Origin: Combretum micranthum
Taxonomy: Eukaryota; Streptophyta; Magnoliopsida; Myrtales; Combretaceae
Assembly (NCBI GenBank): GCA_024138025.1
Contig: JAMXBD010000025.1
Coordinates: forward strand, 2,671,501-2,735,500
Direction: 5' to 3'
Length of the DNA: 64,000 nucleotides
The notes below the pieces were generated by a model. It searched no databases, was not told the origin of the DNA, and saw nothing but the letters and a program-made list of their open reading frames with translations. The stretch's first letter is position 1; the number at the start of each line of letters is the position of its first letter. This document shows, piece by piece, positions 22,242 through 35,822 of this stretch. A program made the translations under genes and the position numbers.

Positions 22242-25200
22242 TGTAACACCCTAAATTTAATTAAGGCATTACTACCATGTATAATATTTAAGTGTATTAT
22301 AAGCTAAGACTTCCTAGAATGATATATTTATTTCGAACATTTGCTAACCGGTTTTATATTACTAAAATCATTTAATTAGATTTAGAGATAATTGGATTTG
22401 GCATCGGTAAAACAAAACTCTTCCAAAAACAAAGTTTTAAAAGATTATTACAAAACATATTGGCACCACCTGGCCCTTTAAAAAAAACATTATAACTTGA
22501 AAATTTAAATCCAGCTCTGAAAACAAAATAAAAACAAATACAAATAAATCCATCAGCCCTGCTTCATCACTCCTCCTCTTAAACTTCTCGGATCACCCAT
22601 ACCCAAAACAACATAATCATCGTCATTAACTAAATCATCATCATCACCAATATCATTCAACAACAACTCCATCATCAACAACATCATCATCTTCATCATT
22701 CATCAACACAAAACCTAAAAAAAGAATAACAACAACAATAATGAGCTTAAACTCAGTACACAGTAACACAAGCACACACAGAATGTTACACGAGCTTAAC
22801 TAAATGCAATACAACAAACAAACAAGTTATTATCTTTAATTTAAAGTAAACAAATCAACACTGGAGCACTCAAATTCCAAAACAATCTAGGAAATGATTT
22901 TCCATCCCTAGCCCACCACCGCAGCAATGGGGGGACCGCGCCGATAGCCTCCGCAGGCGACCCCAAGGTAGAAATCTAGGGGTCCTGAATAACCGTTGTT
23001 ACTCAGGAGGTTGATATAAGTAGCTTGAATACTTATATATCTAATATAACTGATAAAGAAAAATAATCTTGTATAGAGTTTACAGTTGTTATCAACTTTA
23101 CTTAACTTAATCAATAATACCACCTAATTCAATTGTCCCCATAAACGTAAACTAAATCATATTATATCTTTTTAAGAATAAGCAAATGTTACAACGAAAC
23201 GATACTCCCTATCAATTACCCGTCGAGCCACTAAGAAAGACCATTATATCATGACTAGTGGCGTAAGCACCTAAACTACCTTGCCCACTGGAACAAGGTT
23301 GCCGCTCCCTGGACTGAATTCAACGGCACACGCACAACCAACACTCATCAATTATTAAGCCAAGTTTAAGTTTTAATTCGTTTTAGGATGCCTATCCTAA
23401 TAACCATCATGTAAATTACTACATAACTTATATTAGAAATCCAAATAGGCTCAAAAGGGAAATTAGAAGCCAACTCAGAAGATAGATCAGGTATTCATAT
23501 CAATAAATTCAAGAATTAAACTCATATAAGAAACTAATATAATTATCCATTTATATCAAACTCATTTTATTACCTTATTTGATCATACACTAATTTGGAA
23601 CGTCGCTATGGCTGCAAAGACCGTCTCGCCGAAATACGAACAGTTCTCCTTTGTTTGTCAAAGTATCTCTTTTCACTTTGATTATAGTATTTTAGTACAA
23701 AAGCAACCAACAAAGCATTCATATTCAAAAACATTCATTTTCTAAGCAGATACACATTTGAAACAACATATTCCCTATGTTATACTAAGGTTATCCTAAC
23801 ATATAATTTTAATCCAATTATTAGCTATTAAACTCATTTTTAACTTAATTTTAACTAAATTGATTTGAGTTAATCATTTAGTCTAATTATTAAGTCATTT
23901 TGATTAAACTTAGTCAATCTTACTCATTTTAACTTATCAAAGTCTATTTAGTCAAGTTAAACTAAGATTGATTAACTAAGTTCATTTTATATCTAAGATT
24001 CACATTAATTTTAGTATATATTAAATTAATCTCAGCCAAGTAGATTAATCTTAATCAATCTAATCCATTTTATTTCATTCAAGTTTATTAAGCCAAGTTG
24101 AACTTAGATTATTAACCAGATTTGTTTTATATCTACCAGGTTTGTTTTATATCTAACTTTATATTTAATCAAATTATTTATTAAACCTATAGGTTTAAGA
24201 AAATCATGCTTTGATTATATCATTCAATAAACATAACACATTAACTATCATTTATCTATTTCATTTTATCCCTAAAAGATTCAATTTATATTTAACTACA
24301 AACACTTAAGTAGTAAAACGAGTTTTCAACTTTATTTGGAAAACTTAGAAGCTGAAAAGAATTAAAATTTCGACCTTGATATTTTTTGAATTTGCAAAAG
24401 CTTAAAACATCAAAGTCGTATATCTCTTTTTAATCTTTCCAACGCAATTTTAATCACCTCAATCCAAGGTTGGATGAAAAAGTTACGAACAAAATACAAA
24501 ACATCGCTGTGGGGGAGATTCAAACAGGGCTGTATGAAGGGTCGTTTCAACTCAAGGGTCTTACTAAAAAATGATCCGAAAGTGAAATACCTCTCCATAC
24601 AGGCCATTTTCTCCATACACCTCCTCATATGGGCCATTTCAAGGGCTGTTTCAACTCAAAATATTTATACAGAAATTGAAACACCCTTCCATACAACCCG
24701 TTTGACAGGGTGTTTGGAGTTTTTCGAACTTTCTTTGTTTCAAACTCCATTTTTACACATTTTTCTCACATCTTGTCACACTCTAAGGTCCATACAAATA
24801 TCATACTACATACTACAATATATAAACACAACTTCTAATACTTCAAATCTCATTTCTCATCATCAAAACAAATCTAACAACCTCATCAAGCCCCATACTA
24901 CTATTCATCATTTTCTTCACACACGCACCCCATATCAAACATTAAACCAACATATTCATCTCGACCAAGAAAAAAACCAACATATTCATCAACTTCATCA
25001 TAATTTCTACTTAAATCTAACATCAATTCATCATATAGAAAGAAAAACAAGAGCAAAAGAAAACATAAACAAATATACTTAGCTTTAAAGCAATAAGATG
25101 AAATTGATTCATTTGTTCTATACTTCATCCTCTTCTTCTTCATGTTCTAGCTTGATTTCCTTCTCCTATTTCATCTTCTAACTTTGATTCCCTTATAATT

Positions 25201-25969
25201 CTTATTATAATTGAGATTTGATAGTTAAATTTAAGGAAAGAAAAGAGAAAAGAAGAAAAAGGAAGAAGGGAAGGAAAGAAATGGAAAATGAAAAAGAAGA
25301 TGATAGAAAAAATGAAAAGAGAAAAAGGGAAGGTTAAGATAAGGGAAAAGAAAATAAAGATATTTTAGGTCAAGGGATGTTAAATTTAAACATTCTGATA
25401 AATATCTTTAGTATTGAAAATAATTTGAGAATAATTTGAGAACGTATATATTAGAAATTTATAATTTGATATGAAAACACAATTGAAGAGTTTAATTTAT
25501 AAAAATCTAATATTTAACTTAGGTTCGGATTTAAAATAGATATTTTTAAACAAGTAATTGATTTAAAAAATTATAAAGATTTTAAGAAATGAAAGTTAAT
25601 CAAAGTTTAAAGGTTTAGGAATTTACTAAATGTTTAAAATATTTATTTGGAAATCTAAGAATTCTAATTTGAAGTAAAAGGAATTTATTTAAAATATACG
25701 ATTGAGTAAAAGTTGGATAATTTGATTTATAAAATCAAAAGAAGAAGAAATAGATATTTTGAAAAGAATATTTAAAAACTCAAATCTCAATTTAACCTAT
25801 TTACTAATTTAATTGTATTAAAACATCTATTTCTTTCTTTCTTTCTTTTTTCTATTGTCTACTCACATTATTTATTTAAACTATCTATCTATATTCAAAA
25901 TTAACTATCTATTATATTATTCAATTAAGCCATTTCTATATTAACTTGGTGAAGGTTTAGGGTATTTCA
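22242..25969 (-). repeat. Probable solo LTR of a Ty3/gypsy-type element, about 3.7 kb
   Basis: The block starts TGTAACACCCTAAATTT at 22242 and ends AGGGTATTTCA at 25969, a diverged pair of inverted ends of the TGTAACACCC class seen in long plant gypsy LTRs. The preceding five bases GATTT and the following AATTT agree at four of five positions, a possible eroded target duplication. Internally there are no long frames. On the minus strand the order is AT-rich U3, a purine-rich zone (25240-25340) and a U5-like region with GTACTGAGTTTAAGCTCA at about 22745-22762. No polyprotein motif, primer-binding site or polypurine tract is present, as expected for a solo LTR or a non-autonomous LARD. Confidence 0.6.
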
Positions 25970-28916
25970 AATTTTAATAGTAAACTTGCGATTTTACCAT
26001 CATTTTGTCCAAAAATTAGTATGTAACCAAGTTGACTAGGCAAGGTCCACTACAAACGTAAACTTGTGTGATTTTAACAACATTACGTTGCACGATGATA
26101 AGATTCAAGTCACTCACCTGTACATCCTATTTAGAGATTGTAGTAAGCTTTAGGAAACTAGGGGTATTGATTGAAGGCTTCTATAGAACAATAAGCATAT
26201 ATCATAAACACATAACAGGGAAACAACTCTAATAAAAACTCTCTCATGCCCTAGAACAAGCTATAAACTTCTTAAGTAAAGTGATCCTAAATGCTAACAA
26301 CACAGGTTAGGGTCAAGGGTCACTTAGGAAAGGGTCGTGGGGTGCATGGGTATAAGAAAATCATGTTGCATCTCAACAAACTAGGAGTCGCGTGCTACTA
26401 AAAAGTCTCACGACTTATGTCGAAGGCTCGATAAAAGCTATGCTTCATGCACTTTGTTTAATTTTGGTCGTGACAACTTTTAGTGCTTGTCGTGGTGTAC
26501 GTTGAAAGCTTGATAGTAGGCCGCGACGGGTACTGTGCATCAACACTTGAAATATTTTTAGGCCCAGGGCTCAATTTTAGGCCGCGATAGATACTATTCA
26601 TAAAAAACTTACACCCCAACACTTAAACTAAGCTTACCATTGTTTAACCTCGAGGGCAAACTAGGCCACAACAACTAACAACATGCAGAAGAGGACCTAA
26701 CATCAAAACACACATAAAAACAACTTAAAACACAACAACAACACTTTAACTAACAAGAACTCTATCTTCTAAACCCTAACTTAAATCCAACATAAAAGCT
26801 TAGAGGGTAGATCTACTGTTATATTGCATATTCTGTTATTCTTTATTTAGATGAGATAAAATAGCTTTTGTCGATAAACACATAGTAAACATTTTTCATT
26901 TTAAGCGCGAACAACTTACAAAACAGGCTTTTATCAGCTTTTAGCGTTTCTTAGCAAACTAGGTTCGTTTTTCAGCTTTCTAAAATATAATACTACTAAA
27001 AACAATATTTCACATGCGAATGGTGAAATGTTCACATACACTAGTATATTTAACAAAGATACTTTATGAAATCTATGAAAACAAAGCAAATAAAGATACT
27101 TGTTGCAATTTCCGAAATCACTTCACTTTCTTCTTTCTAAAACACTACTGATGAAACTTGCAAACACAACCTTGGGTTTTTTCAAACTAAAATGTGAGAG
27201 TTTGGAAGAGAAGATTTTTGTGCAAGTAAAAAAAAAAAAGTATGTCCAAAAGGTAGATTTAAAAAATGTCTTGTTGGTTTTAGGAGAACAACAACAACAC
27301 CTAGTTTTGTGTGAACTTTTAAATCTCTTATTAATTTTCTTTTTCATTAGAAAAAAAAAGTATGGTTACCTAGGAATTGTCATGTCAGTATTTAATGAAA
27401 TAAGCTTTATTTAAGAGAAATGACAGCATGTGCATACTTTAAAACTCATTATGATGGCTTGCAATAAATTTTTGGTACTTTTAGAAAGAGTTTAATTATA
27501 AAATATGAAAAATCATAACTTTTATAATGTATGTAAAACAACATATTACACGACTATAAAATATTAATTAATAGACTACCAAAACATTTATTATTTTTTA
27601 ATATATAAAATTAGATTTAGATTTTAATTCTTTTTTTAAATCTATTAACTCATACTATGGTCAAAACCTGAAGATTACAAGGAGAATGCATTTCGCAACC
27701 ACCATAGGGATAATGATGAAAAAAGCTTTGGTTGCCATCTTCCACTGCAACTACCAACTCTGAAGGTTAGGATTCAAAGGGCAAGCATTAGGAAGAGGCT
27801 GGTCAAGCATGTTATGAAAATTCATTAAACTATAAGAAGGTTGAAGAGTGTGTGAAATATCTTAAATTTTAAATTAAATCATGTGCAAGGGCAAGAACGT
27901 AAATTAATATTAGTAGATTGGGGGTAAAATGGTCCAATGACATCAAATTTCATCGGATACGATGATTCGCGAAAGTATAAAATGTTAGAGACAATTAACC
28001 ACTCTTAAAAAAACTCCTTTACCTCATCTAGTCTCTATAGAAAAAAACTCCCTTCTTTCCTATCGACGTTTATCAATCTTAAAGATTTTCTAAAACGATA
28101 ATGACATGAAAACATAGAGTTTTGGGAGAGAAATTTTATGGAAAATCATTATATAACAAATCTAAAGTTTTAGAGGGACGAAAGACTAGATGATACTAGG
28201 AAGGTAACATGGATAAACTAATCATATAGTTGAAACGACAAATCGTGAGGGAATATTGGAAGAGCTACAAGAAAGGGTTGTCACATAATAAACATTAAGA
28301 ATTTGTGAGGAACATAGAAGGAAATCAAAAGCTAATGTACTTTTTATCTGCTTACACTTGTTCATGAGCGTTGGATGTGTTTGGAAGGGTACCACATATG
28401 CTAAAATGATTTTGGTGTTGAGAATGTGCTCAAGGAAATGTTTAAAGTGATGTTGAGGTTAGAAATATGGAAATTTTCACAAAAACAAGGGATTTTATAG
28501 AAGTATATGGCTTGGTCCATGACCATGCACCAAGTCGTATACCTCTTGAATGGCCGAAAAGTATATGGCTAGAACATAAGCCTATGTTTTAAGTTGTGTA
28601 GCTCTTTGTGTTAAAACAATGTTTTTTCTTTTTCTTTTTTAAATGACCAATAGTTGAGCCCATAGATTAAGTCGTGTTTTTCTTTCTCCATGCTTTCAAC
28701 TAGGAAGGAACTTGAAAAGTATCCATGATCTCGTGTTCCTCTAGGTGATTTAAAAGAATATGACTAAAAAAGAACAAAAGGTCATGTATCTCCCCATTTA
28801 TCCCCCGTACAGTCCTCATGTATTGCTCATGTACCTCCTTGTGGATTTTTTAATAACTTGTTTTCTTTGGCTAAGTGATGCCCAATCCTCTACACACTTG
28901 TGCATTAGTTTGTGCA
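25970..28916. other. LTR-like and unclassified non-coding DNA
   Basis: 26100-26800 carries short recurring phrases such as TAGGCCGCGA followed by (C/T)(A/G)G(G/A)TACT at about 26517 and 26580, and CTTATGTCGAAGGCTCGATA / GTACGTTGAAAGCTTGATAG, typical of diverged internal repeats in plant LTRs. 27080-27420 has a short frame without known motifs. 28480-28860 repeats phrases like TGGCTTGGTCCATGACC. No gene was recognised. Confidence 0.35.
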
Positions 28917-30104
28917 TGTAATAACACCCTAAAAATCACATTTCTCTTGCCTAAAAATGACTAAGAACCATTTAACTCCTCTCTTTAGGACTTTAAGAAT
29001 ACTTTGAGAACTTAAATGATAGTGGGGTAAGGATTAGTATAATAGGAATATAGTAATAGTTGAATTAAATGTATAGAAACTCTAAGTCACATACTTGTGC
29101 GTAATTAAGTGGTGGATACTAGTCTTCATGATGGAACAAATTCCAGGTACGTGTACTACTTTGTTTGTTGATCGTACTTATTATTTTGGAATCTCAAATT
29201 AACTTATGAAATATCTGACCATTAACTTGTGTGTCGCATGTGCTTGGTCGTGTTTAGTGGACTGAGAGTACTGGTGATGCTAATGCAGCATCCAAATGAT
29301 CTTATTGTGATGTTTTCCCTAGTAAAGTCACGCCCAGAGATGATTATGGGGTAGATTAGGGATTTGACTTATGGACTCTTAGATGTTGGGGAGTATCTAA
29401 CATCATGTATATGTATTATATATATAAAGTGTATTGTTGGGATACTAAGTTATCGATGTATTGATTTTTGAACTTAAATTAAAGATAATAATTGATTGTT
29501 TGTTGCATTAGATTTAGGATTTTATGTGACTTATTTGTATATGCTCATGCGTGTATGTTTGTGATAATACAGTACTAGGCTCTGGCTCACTCTTTTCTCT
29601 TTTTCAAGTTAGGGTAGTACTCTTGTCATAGTTTGACCTTTTAGGATACAACATGATTGGGGACTATGGGGATAATACTAATGGTGAGGACTATTCGATT
29701 GATGAACAGTTAACTTGTTGAGCTTTGGAATTAGCCTCCTAATGTCTACCTTCTCTTGTTAGAACTTATAAGAATTTATGTATCATGTAATTGGTTAGTG
29801 TCTAGATTCTAGACCCATATCACTTATCTATTTTTAGACTAAAGAGAGATAAACGGATCCAACATGAGCCTCTCCAAATATAGTTGTTGAATGCCTTGGC
29901 ATAGCATCAATATGGTTGTTAAGCAGATTTCTTGTATCCATATATGAAGTGACGCTTAATTTGCATGTGTGATTTGGAGTTAATAATCTTGAATATAACC
30001 AATTTGTGGATGTCAATAGGTTCTAAGCCTTAGCATGTCTACTATCTATATTTAAGGATAGACACATTATAAGCTGCAAATGACCTTATATTTAAGGTGT
30101 TACA
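28917..30104 (+). repeat. LTR-like block, about 1.2 kb (solo LTR or fragment)
   Basis: It begins TGTAATAACACCCTAAAAAT at 28917 and ends AAGGTGTTACA at 30104, inverted ends of the gypsy type. Near the right side it has AGGCTCTGGCTCACTCTTTT (29577-29596), the kind of sequence found in U5 of plus-oriented LTRs of this class. No matching target duplication was seen at the two ends, and no coding frame is present. Confidence 0.5.
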
Positions 30105-30520
30105 GTTTTAAGACATTGGGAAGATAAAGTTCAATTGCAAGCGTTGAGACAACTCTGAAAGCACTTAATTATGAAGACCTTTGTAAGCTTATTTGGGTAG
30201 GCAAAGATAAGAGCTTATTTGAGGATGCGTTTTGATCTAAGTGAAGACTCGTTTTTACAGTTTCATATAAATTCCATTCACACATCTAGTGTGATATCTA
30301 ATTATCCTTTAACAAACTCACTGGAATGTTTGTGTAGAAACCTTATATTTAAGGTGTTACAGTATGTGCGGTAACCAAAGAGGAGAGCCAATTGAGGGTA
30401 AGTTTTGATCCAAGAGAAGACTAGTTTTTATAGTTTCATATAAATTCCGTTCCCACATATATATAGGACAATATCTAATTCTCCTTTAGCAAGCTTATTG
30501 GAATGTTCGTGGAAATCGTA
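30083..30520. repeat. Partial tandem duplication overlapping the LTR end
   Basis: ACCTTATATTTAAGG with GTGTTACAG occurs at 30083 and again at 30340. GTTTTGATC(T/C)AAG(T/A)GAAGACT followed by TTCATATAAATTCC occurs at 30229 and 30402. Both copies continue with ATATCTAATT(A/C)TCCTTTA and GGAATGTT. The offsets differ (257 and 173 bases), so one copy has an indel. The first copy begins inside the LTR end, so the duplication happened after that LTR was in place. Confidence 0.75.
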
Positions 30521-31998
30521 CGGAATGGGTATGCAGTCCACGCCTCTTTTTTTTTTTTTTCGTGTTAGAAGAAAAAATATTCATTCAGCAGTCCACACAG
30601 CATATGTGTACTCAATATCAATTATTTTAATATAGAGATAAGTTAGTGGTAATTTATAAAAAATCATTATCCATATGACCAAGTATAAAAAAAAAAAAAA
30701 CTATTTATAATTATTCGTCACGTCTATATGACCAAGTATAAAAAAAAAAAACTATTGATAATTATTCGTCACATCTATATTACACATGATGTAATACTCA
30801 TTGTATCTTTTTAGATAGGAAAAGTTAATTCTTGGACTTTTTGAATTTCTTGGCGTGTTTTAATACTCCTATATATATATATATATATATAATTATTACC
30901 ATTGGTTGGTTTTTTTATTAAAAAAAAATTTCAAGTGGCATCAGTTAAATAAATGAGTAAATATTTATTATATATAATTATCAGTCAACCAATTAAAAAA
31001 ATTAAACGTAGGTTTCTATCAAAGCTGTAAGTATTGTATTTTTCAAATTTATAATGTATGTTTTAGCCAAAGTGTTTTGATAATTTGTCTATTGGTTAAA
31101 TAATAAACCTTTTAATTTTTCCTCCATTTTATTTTTACAAAATTGATAATTTTGAGACTATGAAAACGAAATTTCTTTTTTTCCCCTTTGTCATTAAACA
31201 AATTGCTTTAATACGTTTTCCCAATAACTTAAAGCACGATTATCATCTTCACATATGCGGTTTTGATTTCTAGTATTATGGTAAGGAAATGTTTCGATTT
31301 TTTCAAAAATCAAAACTAGATCAAAATTAATTCTCTTTTCTTGATTTCTTGATTTTATTTGAATTTTGATCCAGTGAAAACTTGTTGAAAGATTTAAAGT
31401 AGTTAATAAGGTGTCACATATCCAAGTGAATGAATAAAATAAAATTTTTAAACAACATTCTGCCTCATTTATATATAATATTAATAAAAATTCCTCACAA
31501 CAATAGAGCAAATAGTTTTCAAATAACTATCATTGGTTTCTTGCACGTATTATATATTTAAATTTTGTTATTTATACACACTATACATATACATATAAAA
31601 CTAGAAATATCATATATCACGTCCTAGCCGACCACAATTGAAAGAACACTACGCTATACTTGAAATTGAAAGCCAATGAGGCGACTTTTCCACTGAATGT
31701 CCAACACAACATTGTCACGTTTCATTCAAGAAGACATAGATTCACCAAGTACCATGAGGAGACCAAGGACGACATTAGAAGGAAATTCCTAATTACGGCC
31801 ACGTAGAAGAAAAAAAAAATATTTTCCTAGTGTTACCCCCTCCTCTTCCCTTGTGTGTTCTTGTTCAAGTAATTAAATTCTTTTCTAATAAAAGATAATT
31901 ACCCCGTTTGGAATTTCAACAAAAAAAAGAGAGTAAAAAACTCTATTACTCTAGCTCAATCATCGTCACTTTCTAAAATTATTATATAAAACAACACC
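30521..31998. other. AT-rich intergenic DNA with small repeats
   Basis: A 53-bp tandem duplication (TATGACCAAGTATAAAAAAA with a tail ending ATTATTCGTCAC) lies at about 30674-30779. A (TA)n microsatellite lies at 30871-30890. 31194-31511 has a minus frame of 105 codons without known motifs. Nothing else was supported. Confidence 0.5.
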
Positions 31999-32438
31999 GA
32001 TAGGCCCTTTTCTAAAAATAAGCCCAGCTCACAACGTGCTTAATCCTAGATATAAATCACCTCCCTACTTTCACATTATACATTTAGGTACTTCTCTTTC
32101 TCTATCGAGTCTATACTATTTCTTCTTCTAACTCTATTGTGTATTTTCTAAGGTTTCAAATGCCACTGATTTCTTTTGTTTAATTGCATAATCTATACTA
32201 AGATCTTAGCTATTTTCGAGTCTAGCCAAAAGACTCCTCAAGAAAATTCTTGTTTTAAGGAAATATTCGATGCCCTTTTTGCATTCATTTTCCCTTTTTA
32301 TACATATGTTTACAAATGATAGATCTTGTTATTGTTTGTTAATTTCTATTAAATCCTATTAGTTGTGAACTATAACAGTTTTGACTAAATCAACTATTGT
32401 AACTATCTTTAACTATATTGTTATAATGTAGTCATCCA
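31999..32438 (-). repeat. 3' LTR of the gypsy element
   Basis: Partner of 36904-37343, of the same 440-bp length. On the element strand it starts TGGATGACTACATTA and ends AGGGCCTATC. The inner boundary follows the end of the pol frame (…EDKVLFQ at about 32480) by roughly 40 bases. No clean 5-bp target duplication was seen (ACACC on one side, AACCT on the other). Confidence 0.88.
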
Positions 32439-32469
32439 ATTTTGCACCTATCATGTTTGTTCGTAACAG

Positions 32470-32890
32470 TTTGCTCATCCTCTTGAAAAAGAACCTTGTC
32501 CTCAAGGTTGAAATTTGGGTAGATAGCTTGAAAAGTATCAAAATCCTCCTAAGAAGCATTATGTGGCTGTAAACCCTGCCATTGAATTAGAACTAGAGAC
32601 ACCTTTACTTTATTCCTTAATAGCCAGCAAAACCCTCCTCTGGCTAGTGGTTGTATGATAGGACGATTGTCATAAGATTCCTGAGGTAAATCTAGTGATG
32701 GATTATTGTAACCCAAAGCTCGTTTAAGAACTAAACAATGGAAAACATTGTAAATCTTAGAGCCACTAGGAAGATCAAGTTCATAAGTTGTGGATCCAGT
32801 TTGTTTAATAACTTGAAATGGTTCATAGTATCTCTTTGCCAACATAGAATAATTGCCCTGGACCATAGAAATCTGTTTATATGGCTTCAA
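32470..32890 (-). pseudogene. gypsy integrase C-terminus and chromodomain-like end
   Basis: The frame reads MKPYKQISM, then LAKRYYEPFQVIKQTGSTTY with ELDLPSGSKIYNVFHCL, the GPY/F-like region before the chromodomain, and later VLIQWQGLQPHNAS. A TAG stop at 32549-32551 replaces the expected Trp codon; after it EDFDTFQAIYPNFNLEDKVL continues in the same frame. This is the C-terminal module that in live chromoviruses directs integration. Confidence 0.88.
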
Positions 32891-33179
32891 TCGTACAAGT
32901 ACTAGGTCACTAGAGCAAAAAGAAATATCGGATTGTTTAAGATCTGCACATTTTTTTCATCTTCTCCTGTGCAATTTGTGAGTTAACTTTCAAAACCTAT
33001 AAAATCTCATCTCTTGTACATAATTCAACATCCAATGCCTCTGAAGAAGTAGTGCCTCTCATATAAGTAGCAATTGTTGAAGGCTTTCTCCCATGAACTA
33101 CTTCAAAAGGAGACAATCTAGCCCCTTGGTGTGTTAATGTGTTATAAGCAAACTTCGCCTATGTTAGATACTTAACCCA

Positions 33180-33660
33180 ATCTTTTAGACAATCCATGAC
33201 ATAACATCGTAGGTACTATTGAATAACTCTATTAAAGACCTCTGTCTACCAATATGATTGATTATGATAGGCACTAGAAAGTGCTAATTTAGTACCACTC
33301 AATCTAAAAAGCTTCTGCCAAAACTTGCTAATAAAAATAGGATCTTTATCTGAAACAATTGATCTTGTGAACCCATGTAAATGTACCACCATTGAAATGA
33401 ACAATTGAGCTACTTTTGAGGCATTAAAATGTAAATCTAAAGTACCCAAATGACAATATTTGGATAATCTATTAACTACAACAAAAATCACACTATATCC
33501 TTGTGATTTGAGTAAGCACATGCTAATATCCTCCCAGTGGCTTCTGGAAAAGGTAAAGAATTCAATAATCCCTGAGGTGATCTAGTTATATATTTAACTT
33601 GTCGGTAGATTATACAGTCATTGACAAACTATTCTATTAATTTGTTCATACTAGTCCATA
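33180..33660 (-). pseudogene. gypsy integrase core fragment
   Basis: The 33246-33521 frame reads YSVIFVVVNRLSKYCH (V-V-D-R-L-S-K-x-x-H in live elements, so the first catalytic Asp is changed to Asn), then FNASKVAQLFISMVVHLHGF and IVSDKDPIFISKFWQKLFRL with the second Asp (SDKDPIF), and ends at SSAYHNQ, just before the usual Q-T-x-G-Q-x-E-x-x-N. The zinc-binding N-terminal part is not intact. Confidence 0.85.
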
Positions 33661-34104
33661 TAAACTAAGATGTTATCCTTTGATATGTCTTGAAATGTCT
33701 AAAGTTTCCGACAATAGGGATCCATGAAGCTCCTGTAATATAGTTGGAATTAATTTAGAAGTAGGAACAAAAAACAACCGACTGTTAGAATACAAAAGGC
33801 CATTATGCCATTGTAGCTCCCATTTTAGTGGTTTACCTTGTTGCATATCACTAATAATCTTCTAAAAATCATTATTATTGGCATATTCTTCTCTCAATTG
33901 ATTTGCCATATCAAAAGAAGGAATTAAAGAGCCAATAATTTTGCCACATGTTGTCTAGAAAGTGAATCTTCCACTTGATTATCCTTTCTTGCTTTATACA
34001 CTATGGTATATTCATATCCTAGTAATTTTACCACATAATTTTATTGTTCGGGTCTTGAATTACTTGAGTGAGTAATTCCTTAAGACTCCTATGATCCGTT
34101 TGGA

Positions 34105-34973
34105 TTATGAAATGATTTCCCAATAAGTATTGACGCCATTTTCATACTGCTCTACCAATCCATGCAATTCTCTTACATAAGCTGATTGTTTTATCATGTG
34201 ACCTAGAAACTTCTTACTAAAATAAGCAATTGGTTTCTCATCTTGCAATAGTACTGCTCCTATTCTCGAACCAAAAGCATCTGTCTCTATTACAAGTGTT
34301 TTAATAAATCTGGTAATGAAAAAATGAGAGCTAAAATCAAAGCATCTTTGAGTCATTCAAAGGCCCGAGTAGCTTCTAGAAACCATTGATACCGATCCTT
34401 TTTGGTAAATCAGTAAGTGGTGCAACTATGGATGCATGTCCTCTAATGAATTTTCTATAATACCCACTCAACCCCAAAAATGCTCGCAACTGTTTAACTG
34501 AAATAAGTACTTCCCAAGTTTTAACAGCTTCAATTTTTGCTAGATCTGGACTTACACTTCCTTGAGATACCACATGGCTTAAGTACTCAATTTTAGATAC
34601 CTAAAGGCACATTTTGATTTCTTAACAAAGAAAGTATTTTCAAACAAGATTTAAAATACTTGTGTCAAATGTGCTATATGCAAGTCCATGGAATTACTAT
34701 ATACTAGTATGTCATAAAAAAAACTATGACGAACTTATGTAACCATGACTTAAAGATATTATTCATGATGGATTGAAATGTGGTAGGTTCATTACTTAAC
34801 CCAAAAGGCATTACGAGAAACTTGTAATGACCTTCATTTGTTCTAAATGTTGTTTTATGTATGTCATCTCCATGTATGCAAATCTGATGGTAGCCAAATC
34901 TTAAATCCAATTTAGAAAACATAGAGGCATGCCTCAATTCACAATTCATCGATAGTAGGTATTGGATATTCAT
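34105..34973 (-). pseudogene. gypsy reverse transcriptase and RNase H
   Basis: 34704-34973 carries [34 protein letters not shown] and [12 protein letters not shown], the RT core. The catalytic Y-x-D-D motif is damaged: a base is lost in a T run at about 34719-34727, and the restored frame would give FYDI, lacking one Asp. 34376-34573 has the connection region VKQLRAFLGLSGYYRKFI. 34105-34356 has the RNase H start LVIETDAFGSRIGAVLLQD and KPIAYFSKKF. The pieces lie in different frames. Confidence 0.9.
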
Positions 34974-35579
34974 CTTTAATAGTCACATTGTTCAATGCCC
35001 TATAGTCTATATAGAATGTCCATGTTCCATCCTTTTTTTTACACTAATAATACAGGCAAAGAAAAAGGACTATTAATATTCTAAGTAGTACCTTGCTGTA
35101 ACATTTCTTTGACCTGATTGTCAATTTCATTCTTTTGAAAATGGAGACACTGATGGGGCTTGACATTGACTGGTGAGACACCTTATTTAATTTGGATTAT
35201 GTGTTGCATAGTTCTTGTAGGTAGCAATGATATAGATGTCTCAAATAGATGAGAGAATCTGTCCAATACCTCTTGTACTCGAGGGTTGCTGATGATACTC
35301 TCTAATTCTAATCCACTAAACCGAGCCACCAATTGAAAACATGATGCTACTATGCATCAACCTGAAACATGCGATGCAATTAATGATGAGATATTTGACC
35401 CACATTTGTAAACTGCTCACCCATTAAAGTTATATTAACAAAATGACACAGTGAGGTCATTGTAATCTATAGTAATAAGGTCAAGTTTCTTCATCCATTA
35501 TACTCCTAACACGAAATCCGCTCCTTGAATTAGTAGTCGAAAATTCTAGTTCTTGTATGCTAATCTTAACATTAGTGCA

Positions 35580-35822
35580 TTAGCCTTTACATTTCAATTT
35601 TAGACCATTTCCCACCATTACATTAAAGTCAGGTGATGGTATAATACCAAGGCCTAAATATTTTTCCACTCTACTTTGTACAAAGTTATGTGTACTACCA
35701 ATATCTACTAGTATTGAAAAAGAATGTCCAAAAGTGACACCTTGAAAACATAATGTGCGTGGTACAAATTCTCCAATCATTGCATGATATCTGATGGCAG
35801 CTGCATCTACTTGTTCTAGCAT
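35580..35822 (-). pseudogene. gypsy protease region
   Basis: This 80-codon frame contains SILVDIGSTHNFV, matching the retropepsin motif (V-D-S-G-S-T-H-N-F) with the catalytic Asp kept and the next residue Ser changed to Ile. VGNGLKLKCKG follows, matching the usual V-A-N-G-x-x-x-x-C-x-G segment. The Ser-to-Ile change would be expected to damage activity. Confidence 0.85.

Noticed and set aside
24474..25082. 202-codon plus-strand frame
   Set aside because: It lies inside an LTR-like block, is His/Ile/Thr-rich as expected from CA/AT-rich DNA, and shows no motif; codon pattern looks random.
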